From: a virus
IMG/VR virus record: IMGVR_UViG_3300043446_004967
Span: 46,898-110,897 of that record
Direction: 5' to 3' (one strand)
DNA length: 64,000 nucleotides
Below, in pieces: positions 1-7,007 of this stretch (positions within the stretch are counted from its first letter, which is position 1; each line of letters begins with the position of its first letter). The position numbers were made by a program, and so were the translations under genes. The notes beneath the pieces are model-generated. The model did no database searches. It was not told the DNA's origin and saw only the letters and a list, made by a program, of their open reading frames with translations.

Positions 1-1
1 C

Positions 2-223
2 CTCTCTTTCTCGGACCTTGGAAAAGACGTAGCCGATCTGATGGAACGGCAGACGGAAAATGAGGACGAGGAGGGGGAAGAGGAAGTAATCGTAACCGTT
101 ACATTGTACCAGCTTAGACAAGTAAGGAATGAAGAGGAATACGAAGATGACGAAGATGACGAAGATGTGAGGTATAGAGTGTCCAAGATGCTGGTGTATT
201 ACAGCCCGTTCATTGTAGACTAA
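2..223 (+). CDS. C-terminal part of an acidic protein, start outside window
   Basis: The frame is open from the first bases of the window through the ATG at 41, and that ATG has no Shine-Dalgarno sequence, so this is read as the end of a gene entering from the left. The visible part is strongly acidic: runs of Glu and Asp flank a short hydrophobic stretch (VIVTVTLYQL). No family recognised. If the ATG at 41 were the true start, the product would have 60 residues. It heads four small plus-strand genes. Confidence 0.5.
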   Translation, partial: LSFSDLGKDVADLMERQTENEDEEGEEEVIVTVTLYQLRQVRNEEEYEDDEDDEDVRYRVSKMLVYYSPFIVD

Positions 224-250
224 AAAATCAGACCCCGAGGAGAAGTAAAA

Positions 251-592
251 ATGGCCGATCATTGGGTTCGTGCCGTTCCGTCACCGGAACTCTGGAGACA
301 CCCGGCGGACGACCGAGGAAAGCCGATCCCGATCAGGAGCTTCCCAAGCGCAGACCGGTTCGCTTTGACACATTACGCGGTCTACGAGTCGGCTAGAGAT
401 GAAGGGGAGATCGGGGACGAGGAGATCCCCTGCTCCCCGGTGTTCGGCACCTACCGAGACGCGATCTTCTGGTACTTAAGGGAAATCTACGTCACAAACG
501 ATAAGACAGCCCACGAGCTGTTCGACCGCTACAGGTACTTCGGGGGCTTAGTGACGGGAAGTCCGTCAGACTTCGACGACGACAATAACTAA
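251..592 (+). CDS. hypothetical protein, 113 aa
   Basis: GAGGAG lies eight bases before the ATG and supports this start. The protein has no signal peptide or membrane segment, is rich in aromatic residues (an amphipathic YRDAIFWYLREIYV stretch in the middle) and ends in an Asp/Asn-rich tail. No family recognised. It follows the upstream acidic gene by 27 bases and is probably on the same transcript. Confidence 0.6.
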   Translation: MADHWVRAVPSPELWRHPADDRGKPIPIRSFPSADRFALTHYAVYESARDEGEIGDEEIPCSPVFGTYRDAIFWYLREIYVTNDKTAHELFDRYRYFGGLVTGSPSDFDDDNN

Positions 593-618
593 CAAACTAA
601 TACAAAAGGATAACTACG

Positions 619-1005
619 ATGGATGATGAACTGTTTATGCAGAAAGTAACGGAGGATAGCCGGTCGCTGTCGCAACTCGGGTTCCCGCTCGAAGGCGCCG
701 TGGTGTATAGGCAGGGGCGGAGAGCGGAAGCCCTCGAAAAACTGATCGACGAAGTCAAAGACGAGGTGTTCTTTATCCGCGCATCAGGTAAAAAATTACA
801 AGAATTTTATACCGCACTGAAAAAGCTCGGCGAGCCGGAAGGGACCGACCCCCGAACGCAACGGCTAAAAGAAGAAAAAACCGCCGTAATCGCCGCGCTA
901 ACCGAGCATATGAGGAAATGCGGGGTGCGGCGGCCGGAAGACGAAGATGCATTCCCCTACAATCCGGAAACTGACCCGGACGATACGGAAAGCTACCTCA
1001 GATGA
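619..1005 (+). CDS. hypothetical protein, 128 aa
   Basis: An AAAGGA sequence precedes the ATG at a normal distance. The protein is charged and mostly helical in appearance (long Lys/Glu stretches such as EALEKLIDEVKDEVFF), ends in an acidic tail and has no membrane segment. No family recognised. It ends in TGA, one of the cases showing that TGA works as a stop codon in this genome. Confidence 0.6.
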   Translation: MDDELFMQKVTEDSRSLSQLGFPLEGAVVYRQGRRAEALEKLIDEVKDEVFFIRASGKKLQEFYTALKKLGEPEGTDPRTQRLKEEKTAVIAALTEHMRKCGVRRPEDEDAFPYNPETDPDDTESYLR

Positions 1006-1051
1006 AGGGAAACAGAGTAACCCAATAACTAGCGCAAGTTTAGTGTAGTAT

Positions 1052-1083
1052 TGTCCGGCCGTACTTTACGAGGCGGTCGGACA
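1052..1083 (+). other. hairpin in the leader of the next gene
   Basis: TGTCCGGCCG at 1052-1061 pairs with CGGTCGGACA at 1074-1083 (ten pairs, one G-T wobble). The stem ends just before the AAAAGGAGG ribosome binding site of the gene at 1103. There is no T-tract, so a leader structure that affects translation or RNA stability is more likely than a terminator. Confidence 0.4.
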
Positions 1084-1102
1084 GATAAAAGGAGGACATA
1101 GT

Positions 1103-1462
1103 GTGACCGACGAGCCAAGACTAATACGCACGTACACTTACGATAAAGTCACGTTTACCTTACACGATACGTCAGGGCTTTTCGTGGAAATCACAGGTAA
1201 ATCTAAAGTGGAGGTGTACATCACACATAAGCTCCAATTTCGAAAAGACACGGGAATGTATAGAGTCCTTGACTCCGCTTGGGCCCTGCGGGAACAAGAC
1301 GACGACGGGTTCAGCTCCGAGCACCCTCCCATCCTGCTGTGGAGCTACGTGCCGGGACAGGCAACCGAACCCGTGAAGGAGTTCCTAAAGAGCGGGCTTC
1401 GCCTCACCAGCGCAAATTCCGGAAAACGTTCCAGAACTATGGAATACACGAAGCCATCTTAA
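1103..1462 (+). CDS. hypothetical protein, 119 aa, GTG start
   Basis: AAAAGGAGG at 1087-1095 ends seven bases before the GTG at 1103, a strong initiation signal. The N-terminal two thirds look beta-rich (TYTYDKVTFTLHD, VEVYITHKLQF), followed by an acidic loop and a basic C-terminus. No family recognised. It is the last plus-strand gene of the left block and converges on the minus-strand gene ending at 1518. Confidence 0.65.
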   Translation: MTDEPRLIRTYTYDKVTFTLHDTSGLFVEITGKSKVEVYITHKLQFRKDTGMYRVLDSAWALREQDDDGFSSEHPPILLWSYVPGQATEPVKEFLKSGLRLTSANSGKRSRTMEYTKPS

Positions 1463-1517
1463 GGCTCCCTCCCGGGGGTAAACCCCTAAGAAACCGACAG
1501 GGACGGTAGTGATACCG

Positions 1518-1721
1518 CTACCGCGCGCTGTCCCCGCAGAAATGGGCGCGCACCGCCGCGTCCTTAGCCTCCAAAAGCTTCCGTAACGCGACCGAACGCT
1601 CTTCGCAATCATGTACGTTGGCCGCGACCCAGTGCGCGACCTCGCAAAATTGAGCAGAAATGCGCTGCGCGGGCGTCTCCAAGTGTTTATAGACGAAAAA
1701 ACGAAGGATCTCGGTGGACAT
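1518..1721 (-). CDS. Acb2/Tad1-hairpin-like small protein (candidate cyclic-nucleotide sponge)
   Basis: A 67-residue protein. The segment ERSVALRKLLEAKDAAVRA at its C-terminal half, preceded by an aromatic F-x-Y start and a helix with CEVAHWVA, matches my memory of small phage proteins assigned to the Acb2/Tad1 hairpin family. Tested members of that family bind cyclic oligonucleotides and blunt CBASS or Thoeris signalling. The frame extends upstream into the 10-bp repeat tract, but that part only translates the repeat, so the ATG at 1721 is preferred although its Shine-Dalgarno is weak. Family membership is reasonably likely. Sponge activity is inference, because many hairpin-domain proteins are untested. 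Confidence 0.55.
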   Translation of the reverse strand: MSTEILRFFVYKHLETPAQRISAQFCEVAHWVAANVHDCEERSVALRKLLEAKDAAVRAHFCGDSAR

Positions 1722-1770
1722 TTTGTAGCCATTTTTAGGTGAAAAATCCCGTGCGGGCGGCCTAATTATA

Positions 1771-1920
1771 GACCAAAAATCGCCAAAAATCGCCAAAAAT
1801 CGCCAAAAATCGCCAAAAATCGCCAAAAATCGCCAAAAATCGCCAAAAATCACCAAAAATCACCAAAAATCGCCAAAAATCGCCAAAAATCACCAAAAAT
1901 CGCCAAAAATCGCCAAAAAA
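1771..1920. repeat. 15 tandem 10-bp units, phased A-tracts
   Basis: Fifteen consecutive units of CGCCAAAAAT occupy 1771-1920, with a few CACC or GACC variants at the unit start. Each carries a five-A tract, and the 10-bp period is close to one helical turn, an arrangement known to give strong intrinsic curvature. AT-rich sequence follows to about 2040. The tract lies between the start of the Acb2-like gene and the membrane protein gene at 2116. Role unknown: an origin, a partition element or an upstream promoter element are all possible. Confidence 0.9.
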
Positions 1921-2088
1921 AACCCGTTTTCAAAAATTTTACCCAAAATTTTTAGAGGGTTAGCAGCGTAGGGGCCCCTCTCGGCCTTCCCGGTTTTTTG
2001 GGAGGAGGGGAGGGGATAGATTTGTAATTATAAAAACGTATCTGCTACTTGATAGCCATAATTCCATAGATTTAATTGTATTGGGCAC

Positions 2089-2110
2089 AAAAAAAGGCGC
2101 CGAAGCGCCG
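2089..2110 (-). terminator. Rho-independent terminator
   Basis: On the minus strand GGCGC-TTCG-GCGCC forms a stem with a UUCG loop followed by seven T, directly after the stop codon of the gene at 2116-2529. A run of T on the other side may let it work in both directions. Confidence 0.75.
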
Positions 2111-2115
2111 ATTTT

Positions 2116-2529
2116 TTATGATTTTTTCCGGGCGTAGGCCACCCTGCTGGTGAAGCCCGGCGGCAACACCACGGAAACGCGGGCGCCTTCCACGCCTTCC
2201 GCGTACTCCGCAAGGCGTGCCATAGCGTCAAGCACGGCGTTAGCGCTTTTATGCGCGTCGCCGGTATCTGCCGGAGCAAAACCCTTCGCGTCTAACACCG
2301 GTGTTTCTTTTGGTCCTTTGACAAGTTTTAATAAAGGCTTATCGCCTATGACTTCGCCCGGCCGCGCAATGCGAATTGCCGGAGCGAAGCGATTTTGTAA
2401 CGCTTCCTTAGCGTTTTGTTTCGCTGTTTCCTTAATCTTTTCTTTTGAATTTGTCACAATGTCAAACACATGTACCGCCATAGCGGCAACTCCGCACGCT
2501 AGGGCGGTGATTATCACTTCGCTTATCAT
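2116..2529 (-). CDS. N-terminally membrane-anchored protein, 137 aa
   Basis: The first 25 residues form a hydrophobic segment (VIITALACGVAAMAVHVFDIV), likely one membrane pass or signal anchor. A Lys-rich helix (NSKEKIKETAKQNAKEALQ) and a soluble C-terminal part follow. AAGG precedes the ATG. Family not recognised. It lies between the parS site and the phased A-tract repeat and has its own terminator. Confidence 0.65.
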   Translation of the reverse strand: MISEVIITALACGVAAMAVHVFDIVTNSKEKIKETAKQNAKEALQNRFAPAIRIARPGEVIGDKPLLKLVKGPKETPVLDAKGFAPADTGDAHKSANAVLDAMARLAEYAEGVEGARVSVVLPPGFTSRVAYARKKS

Positions 2530-2554
2530 TTTATTTACCTTTTTTTAGTTGTTT

Positions 2555-2578
2555 GAGATGTTTCACGTGAAACATCTC
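2555..2578. other. consensus parS site within a 24-bp perfect palindrome
   Basis: Positions 2559-2574 read TGTTTCACGTGAAACA, which is exactly the canonical bacterial chromosomal parS sequence bound by ParB/Spo0J, and the palindrome extends four bases further on each side. It lies in the 57-bp gap between two minus-strand genes. Seven T follow on the plus strand, so a terminator for plus-strand transcription is the alternative, but no plus-strand gene runs into it. No ParA or ParB gene was recognised in the window, which would leave the host ParB as the likely binder. Confidence 0.7.
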
Positions 2579-2586
2579 TTTTTTTG

Positions 2587-3183
2587 TTAAACGGTTGCGG
2601 GCGCCCTCTTAGCGGCGGGCGCGCGCGGTCGGATGGGCTTTTTTGCTGCAACCGGCGCGGCCGGCTTAGGCGGTTGATATATTTTTAGTTCGTTTTGTGG
2701 GGATTGCTCCCACGTTTTTACATCTTCGTTAAGCTCAAATGTTAACGCATGTTGCGTCAACATAAATCGTGCGCCCGGGTTTATCGCTTCGGACGGCGTG
2801 GCTTTTTCCGGCGTAATAAATTTATGATGTATTAAATAATTTAGCACGCCTGCATCTAGGCCGAACGCGCGCTCAACAATTTTACCATTTTTTAGCGTTA
2901 CTTTAACTTCTCCGAAGCGCGGAAAGTACGCTTCGCCGAAGGCGTTCCGAAGAACGCTCAGCGCCGCTTGGTTGCGCGGCGTAAGCGTGGCGCCCGCGTG
3001 TTCCGCCGTGGCGTACTTTACCGGCGTTACGGTTCTGTTATTTTTCGAGGCGTGGGGGTTTGGCTTTGAAACTACCCCGGAATCGCCGGCGTAGCACGTC
3101 GGTATGCACGGAAGGGCGTTCCCGTTCATTTTCGCTACGCAGGCGGCGCGCGTTAAGACTTCGCGCATATTGCTTCTTTTCAT
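2587..3183 (-). CDS. hypothetical protein with possible winged-helix core, 198 aa
   Basis: The middle part has a helix-helix-wing appearance (GVLNYLIHHKFITPEKA, then FMLTQHALTFEL) and the C-terminus is a long Pro/Ala/Lys/Arg tail (about residues 165-198) of the kind that binds nucleic acid. DNA binding is therefore possible but not shown. It is the first minus-strand gene left of the divergent promoter pair at 3.2-3.35 kb and is driven by one of the operator promoters. The Shine-Dalgarno is weak (AAAGAG). Confidence 0.6.
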   Translation of the reverse strand: MKRSNMREVLTRAACVAKMNGNALPCIPTCYAGDSGVVSKPNPHASKNNRTVTPVKYATAEHAGATLTPRNQAALSVLRNAFGEAYFPRFGEVKVTLKNGKIVERAFGLDAGVLNYLIHHKFITPEKATPSEAINPGARFMLTQHALTFELNEDVKTWEQSPQNELKIYQPPKPAAPVAAKKPIRPRAPAAKRAPATV

Positions 3184-3221
3184 TTTCTTAGCTCTTTGGT
3201 TTGTGCTTTTCTGGTAACCCG

Positions 3222-3255
3222 AATATATTCCCCTCTTCGTCTCTTGTCAAGAGAC
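3222..3255 (-). promoter_or_regulatory. operator promoter 1, for the 198-aa gene
   Basis: On the minus strand TTGACA (3250-3245), 17 bases, then TATATT (3227-3222). The -35 box lies inside the palindrome GTCTCTTGTCAAGAGAC (3239-3255). Near-consensus sigma-70 promoter with an operator-like site over -35. Confidence 0.8.
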
Positions 3256-3316
3256 AAAATGCGCTAGCGTGTCGTATTATATTGTATTGTATTGTGTCGC
3301 CCGCGCCCTGCATTTT

Positions 3317-3350
3317 GTCTCTTGACAAGAGACGCGCCGGCGTGTATTGT
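3317..3350 (+). promoter_or_regulatory. operator promoter 2, divergent, for the 57-aa gene
   Basis: TTGACA at 3322-3327, 17 bases, TATTGT at 3345-3350, with the palindrome at 3317-3333 again covering -35. This is the only copy pointing right, so the 3184-3387 gap is a divergent regulatory region with two operators about 78 bp apart. Confidence 0.75.
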
Positions 3351-3387
3351 AGGGGAGTCAAACGAAACAAACAAAGGAGAATTTAAA

Positions 3388-3561
3388 ATGATGATAAACC
3401 AAGAGATTATTAACTCACTCGCCGCATGCGTGCAAGAATTGCACGCGGCAGGCGCCCGCGCGGCATATGATAGTATGCTAAAAATATATGAAGAAGCGTG
3501 TCGCCGGTACGCGGCGGGCGAGCCGGCCAGTGCCGACATGCTGGCGATTTTGGAAGCATAA
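3388..3561 (+). CDS. small helical protein, 57 aa
   Basis: AAAGGAG precedes the ATG at 3388 by eight bases, and operator promoter 2 lies about 40 bases upstream. The protein appears all-helical (INSLAACVQELHAAGARAAY, then LKIYEEACRRYAAG). No helix-turn-helix motif is evident, but its position opposite the operator array makes it a candidate regulator. A TGCAA-N4-TTGCA element follows at 3575-3588. Confidence 0.65.
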   Translation: MMINQEIINSLAACVQELHAAGARAAYDSMLKIYEEACRRYAAGEPASADMLAILEA

Positions 3562-3597
3562 AACAAATCTTTTTTGCAAGAAATTGCAGAAAAGGGC

Positions 3598-3646
3598 TTG
3601 ACCACCGTTCCCGTCTCCGGTATAACTTAGATATCAGAGACGGGAA
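3598..3646 (+). promoter_or_regulatory. promoter with flanking inverted repeat, no clear gene downstream
   Basis: TTGACC (3598-3603), 17 bases, TATAAC (3621-3626). TTCCCGTCTC at 3608-3617 and GAGACGGGAA at 3637-3646 form a ten-base inverted repeat around the -10 box. The downstream 350 bp have no convincing plus-strand gene, so a small RNA is possible. A GAAGC-TCGG-GCTTC hairpin lies at about 3731-3744. Confidence 0.45.
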
Positions 3647-3856
3647 ACGGAGAGAAAAAACAAAAACCGAAAAAAAACAGGCTGACACCCGGGAAGGGCG
3701 GGGGGTAAAATAAAAATACCAAAAAAGGCGGAAGCTCGGGCTTCTCGGACAGGCTCGACGATAATCACAAACTTATGGGAAAATGGGGACGGTCGGCTCG
3801 CCCTTAGTCCGGACCTGCCAAGGGGGTACTCCGCCCGGCGCAGCAGGGGTGGGGGC

Positions 3857-3960
3857 TACTATACTACTAGCCGAAGCGCCGTCTACTATTTACTATTTAC
3901 TATCTACTACTAGAAAAAGTCCCGTTTACTATCCGAAACCACAATTTACTATACTATTAG
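3857..3960. repeat. TACTATN heptad repeats, block 1
   Basis: Runs of the 7-bp unit TACTAT followed by T, C or A, for example TTTACTATTTACTATC. The block fills the gap between the 57-aa gene and the minus-strand unit ending at 4001. The rest of 3647-3856 shows no supported gene. Confidence 0.75.
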
Positions 3961-3970
3961 GGGAATTAAT

Positions 3971-3994
3971 AAAAGAAAAGGCCCGTTATGGGCC
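3971..3994 (-). terminator. Rho-independent terminator
   Basis: On the minus strand GGCCC-ATAAC-GGGCC is followed by CTTTTCTTTT, just after the stop codon of the gene ending at 4001. Confidence 0.75.
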
Positions 3995-4000
3995 TACTCC

Positions 4001-4537
4001 TTAATCCGTTTGCGTTACAATGTCCAGAATCTTTAACACTTGGGCTTGCGTTAATTTCCGCAATTCTAATGCACATCCAGTGTCCGGCGTGCCGGCGTAT
4101 CCTTTAATAGTAATCTCCCTATCCTTACCCCCACGGGCGATAAATTCCCTCCCGACGGCCTCTAGGCCATACCGTGAGGCAATATCTGCCGCTATTGTGC
4201 GGAGGTATTCCGCCCTCTTTTGCTCTTCCTCATTTTTCTTTTTGGCGGCAATAAATGCCTCCGTGTATCCGTCTAATAGACGGCGTTTTAACTCCCGGGC
4301 AATTTGTGCCGAGGGTTTTGTTGAAGATATATTTATACTCTTATTATCTCTTAGTATATGTGAAATCGTAGACTCAAATATTATATGTCGCCCTCTGTCG
4401 CACGCTTCAACAATCGCGCCCTCCGCGTTCTTTATATAAAAAAGATACGCGCTCTTTGTATTTTTTTCATCTATCTCCCATCCGTCGGGAGACAATCGGT
4501 TTAAGTCTTCACATACTGATCGCAACAAAGCTCTCAT
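4001..4537 (-). CDS. hypothetical protein, paralogue of the gene at 5702-6367
   Basis: The ATG at 4537 has AAGGGG at a good distance. An earlier in-frame ATG at 4597 lies in the -35 box, so it cannot be the start. The 178-residue product shares with the gene at 5702-6367 the segment KSIN(I/V) followed by an acidic/basic helix with (K/S)RRLL and a long charged helix, and a beta-rich C-terminal third. A duplicated family of unknown function. It forms a one-gene unit with its own operator promoter and terminator. Confidence 0.7.
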   Translation of the reverse strand: MRALLRSVCEDLNRLSPDGWEIDEKNTKSAYLFYIKNAEGAIVEACDRGRHIIFESTISHILRDNKSINISSTKPSAQIARELKRRLLDGYTEAFIAAKKKNEEEQKRAEYLRTIAADIASRYGLEAVGREFIARGGKDREITIKGYAGTPDTGCALELRKLTQAQVLKILDIVTQTD

Positions 4538-4568
4538 TGTCTTATCCCCTTTTTTTTCTGATACCTCG

Positions 4569-4602
4569 AATATATTCCCTTTTTCGTCTCTTGTCAAGAG
4601 AC
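4569..4602 (-). promoter_or_regulatory. operator promoter 3
   Basis: TTGACA (4597-4592), 17-base spacer, TATATT (4574-4569) on the minus strand. The full palindrome is at 4586-4602. A TGCAA-N4-TTGCA element lies upstream at 4618-4631. Confidence 0.8.
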
Positions 4603-4693
4603 AAAAATGGGGAATCTTGCAAAAAATTGCAGGAGTAAACTACTACAATAGGCTATAATAGGGCACAAATTACTATACTATCCATACACATGC

Positions 4694-4718
4694 TAAAAGA
4701 AAAGGCGCGTTAAGCGCC
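4694..4718 (-). terminator. Rho-independent terminator
   Basis: GGCGC-TTAAC-GCGCC stem (4704-4718) followed by TTTTCTTTTA on the minus strand, directly after the gene ending at 4725. Confidence 0.75.
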
Positions 4719-4724
4719 TTTCCC

Positions 4725-5282
4725 TTAATCCCGGAAAATCATCTCGTATCCGGGCGTTGGCTCGTTAGCTTCCTCTACCAAGCTAAACCCGTTATCAAAC
4801 ACGGCCCGAAACACTGGTTTATAAGCTATTCCCGGGTAATAACTGACGTACCCTGTATGTTCTACCCGAATGACGTGCAGAAAAGTGTTACCTTTTTTGT
4901 CAAAGATTTTATCCCCCACGCGAAAGCGTGGTTGCATCCGCTCAAGTAATAACATACTCCGGGCTAACGCGTGAAATTTTGTCCCTGTTTGTACAATACG
5001 TGCGTCTCGCTCGCTGCATTTAAGTACATGTTGCTGTATCTCGTAAACAGCGCGTTGACACTCTCCCACAGTAGCGGAAGCTACTTTAGCCATTTTCCCT
5101 ATGACAGGCTCGAAGGCGATAGCGATAAACCTATCAACGCGCCACCAAAGGCGCTTTGCTTCTTCGTATTCTTCCGCATGGGTATCTTCCGTGCGAAAAA
5201 GATGCTCCATCATTAATAATCCTTCCAAAAAAGGAGAAAGTGTCTGAAGCTCTCGTTTTATTTTTTCTCTATTGTTAGTCAT
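4725..5282 (-). CDS. hypothetical protein, 185 aa
   Basis: GGAG lies before the ATG at 5282. An in-frame upstream ATG at 5366 lies beyond the promoter and is rejected. The N-terminal half is helical (FLEGLLMMEHLF, RLWWRVDRFIAIAF). The C-terminal 65 residues look like a small beta barrel (FRVGDKIFDKKGNTFLHVIR, PVFRAVFDNGFSLVEEA). No family recognised. Single-gene unit with its own operator promoter and terminator. Confidence 0.7.
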   Translation of the reverse strand: MTNNREKIKRELQTLSPFLEGLLMMEHLFRTEDTHAEEYEEAKRLWWRVDRFIAIAFEPVIGKMAKVASATVGECQRAVYEIQQHVLKCSERDARIVQTGTKFHALARSMLLLERMQPRFRVGDKIFDKKGNTFLHVIRVEHTGYVSYYPGIAYKPVFRAVFDNGFSLVEEANEPTPGYEMIFRD

Positions 5283-5313
5283 TGTCTTATCTCCTTTTTC
5301 TTTCGATACCCCG

Positions 5314-5347
5314 AATATATTCCCTATTTCGTCTCTTGTCAAGGGAC
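5314..5347 (-). promoter_or_regulatory. operator promoter 4
   Basis: TTGACA (5342-5337), 17 bases, TATATT (5319-5314) on the minus strand. The operator at 5331-5347 has one changed base in the right arm. A TGCAA-N4-TTGCA element follows upstream at 5362-5375. Confidence 0.8.
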
Positions 5348-5375
5348 AAAATAGGGAATCTTGCAAAAAATTGCA

Positions 5376-5611
5376 GGAGTAAATTACTACAAAGCACTAC
5401 ACTATACCGCCCGCCAACCACGTTAAATTTACTATACTATTCGTCACTTACGTTACTAGCCGACACTATGGCTATGTATAATTTACTATACTATCCTGCC
5501 GATTACTATACAAAAATCTACTATAAAGTAACTCAATAAACCGCCTACTATTTACTATCTACTATTCCCGTTTACTATTTACTATCTACTATTTGCTAGC
5601 TAAACCTACTA
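5376..5611. repeat. TACTATN heptad repeats, block 2
   Basis: The 335-bp gap 5367-5701 holds scattered and tandem TACTAT units (for example around 5428, 5485, 5507, 5549-5562 and 5573-5592) and no supported gene. Confidence 0.7.
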
Positions 5612-5701
5612 TACTATTAGCCAAGCCGAAAAGAGCCAAGGAAGGCCAAGGAGCGCGTCCCCTAGCCTTCCGCTACCCGTGTAGCCTGTAGCCCCTGCGG
5701 G

Positions 5702-6367
5702 CTACGCTACGAGCCTAATATTGGCCTTAGCGGCGGCTTCCAACCTGCCCGCTCGTAAAAATTGTAACACTGCCGTCGATTCCTCAACAGTTAAGTCTGT
5801 TAGGGTTAAACTCACCTCCGCAGGGGAATCCTTATCCGCGTTAACCTCAATAGTTGCAGGTACTCCCGGGATAAAAGCCCTGCGTTCCGGGGAAGGCTTG
5901 TACCGGCAGTCCACCGCATAAGTATGAATCTTTTTCGTATAGCTATTTACGGGGTTCCCCGTTAGCGCGGTAAACTTGGCGTAAGCCTCGTTCACAACTT
6001 GCTCCCGCCGCGCGTTAGCGTCGCAGCTGGCTTTAGCTTGTTTAAACCAAGCTAAATATTCCGGTAATAACCGGCGGGAAATTTCCGACGCTACCGCCTT
6101 AGCGTCGCGATCATACCCCACGTTAATGCTTTTCGTAGGGTTGCCACCCAAATAATCTTTTGGGACACATCCGGATATCCGCCAAGGCTTCCCGAAGCGG
6201 TATGAAATAAATAGTTCCGCCCCTTCGGGACTAATCAACGTCCCCCGTAAAAGCCAGTCCACAAACGGCGTTTCACCCGGCCTCCAGCCGGACCCCAAAG
6301 CGTTGCAAACATTCTGTAATTTTGTTTTAAACTCGCAAAACGTCTCTGCGTCGAAAGAGTCTTTCAT
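5702..6367 (-). CDS. hypothetical protein, paralogue of the gene at 4001-4537
   Basis: AAAGGAG precedes the ATG. The 221-residue protein has a mixed N-terminal domain (GSGWRPGETPFVDWLLRG, SYRFGKPWRISG), the shared KSINV region with SRRLLPEYLAWFKQA, and a C-terminal part ending in a helical Ala-rich stretch. Longer than its paralogue, with an extra N-terminal segment. A hairpin GTAGCCC-CTGC-GGGCTAC overlaps the stop codon (5688-5705) but has no T-tract. Confidence 0.7.
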   Translation of the reverse strand: MKDSFDAETFCEFKTKLQNVCNALGSGWRPGETPFVDWLLRGTLISPEGAELFISYRFGKPWRISGCVPKDYLGGNPTKSINVGYDRDAKAVASEISRRLLPEYLAWFKQAKASCDANARREQVVNEAYAKFTALTGNPVNSYTKKIHTYAVDCRYKPSPERRAFIPGVPATIEVNADKDSPAEVSLTLTDLTVEESTAVLQFLRAGRLEAAAKANIRLVA

Positions 6368-6399
6368 GCCGGTCTCTCCTTTGTTTGTCTGGTAATCCG

Positions 6400-6433
6400 A
6401 ATATATCCCTTTTAGTGTCTCTTGTCAAGGGAC
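6400..6433 (-). promoter_or_regulatory. operator promoter 5
   Basis: TTGACA (6428-6423), 17 bases, TATATT (6405-6400) on the minus strand. Operator at 6417-6433 with a one-base change in one arm. It lies immediately upstream of the 221-aa gene and downstream of the stop at 6442. Confidence 0.8.
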
Positions 6434-6441
6434 ACTTTGCC

Positions 6442-6921
6442 CTATTTATACCAATAATACCCGCAGTCTACGTCCGCGTCCACGACATCAGGTGCTCCCT
6501 CCGCTCCGGCGGCTTTTGCCGTCAATAGCTCATTCGCAAGGCGCACCAATTCAGCGCGGTGACTCGCCGCCTCTGCGTGTGCCCCCCACCATAGACCTAA
6601 CTTCTCCAGTTCTGCGGGCAGAACGGCCACGTAAGGGCGGATAAGCTGGAAGAACATCCAACTAAGGGTGCCACGCGCATCGCCTACGGCGCGGCTAAAT
6701 GCTACTTCAAAAGCCCACGAGATTGTCGGCATCCCAAAGCTTTTTACGTAAAAACGGTCTAAGACCCCCTCAAGCAGGGGCAGGCACGCCTTAACCATTT
6801 GGGCTATGCCGTACTCTTTCTTTACGGCAGGCGGTAAGATTCGCATTGCCAATATGCAGTGCGCGTGCAGAATAGCGCAATTCCGCGCCATATCATGGAA
6901 ATTGTCCCGAAAATCCGTCAT
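6442..6921 (-). CDS. hypothetical helical protein, 159 aa
   Basis: Predominantly helical with several aromatic residues (SWAFEVAFSRAVGD, LSWMFFQLIRPYVAV) and a C-terminus ending DCGYYWYK. No membrane protein signature is clear and no family is recognised. Unlike its neighbours it lacks a recognisable copy of the operator promoter. Instead a CCCCGGAAAAATAATTTTCG repeat lies just upstream (6963-6982). Confidence 0.6.
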   Translation of the reverse strand: MTDFRDNFHDMARNCAILHAHCILAMRILPPAVKKEYGIAQMVKACLPLLEGVLDRFYVKSFGMPTISWAFEVAFSRAVGDARGTLSWMFFQLIRPYVAVLPAELEKLGLWWGAHAEAASHRAELVRLANELLTAKAAGAEGAPDVVDADVDCGYYWYK

Positions 6922-7007
6922 AAAATAACTTACCCTTTTATTAGTATTGTCACAAAGGTTCCCCCCGGAAAAATAATTTTCGAGGGAATCAAGTTAGTTT
7001 CCCGCAA

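Noticed and set aside
1385-1732. 115-codon minus-strand frame
   Set aside because: Overlaps both the plus-strand gene ending at 1462 and the Acb2-like gene in another frame and has Arg/Ser/Pro-rich composition typical of shadow frames.
1722-1856. 45-codon N-terminal extension of the Acb2-like gene
   Set aside because: It translates the 10-bp repeat (repeating FGDFWRFLAI pattern) and has no ribosome site; the conserved part starts after the ATG at 1721.
2150-2548. 132-codon plus-strand frame over the membrane protein gene
   Set aside because: Antisense shadow of the minus-strand gene, Ser/Ala-rich, no ribosome site.
3783-4004. 73-codon plus-strand frame
   Set aside because: Runs through TACTATN repeats and the terminator of the gene ending at 4001; no ribosome site and no plausible protein composition.
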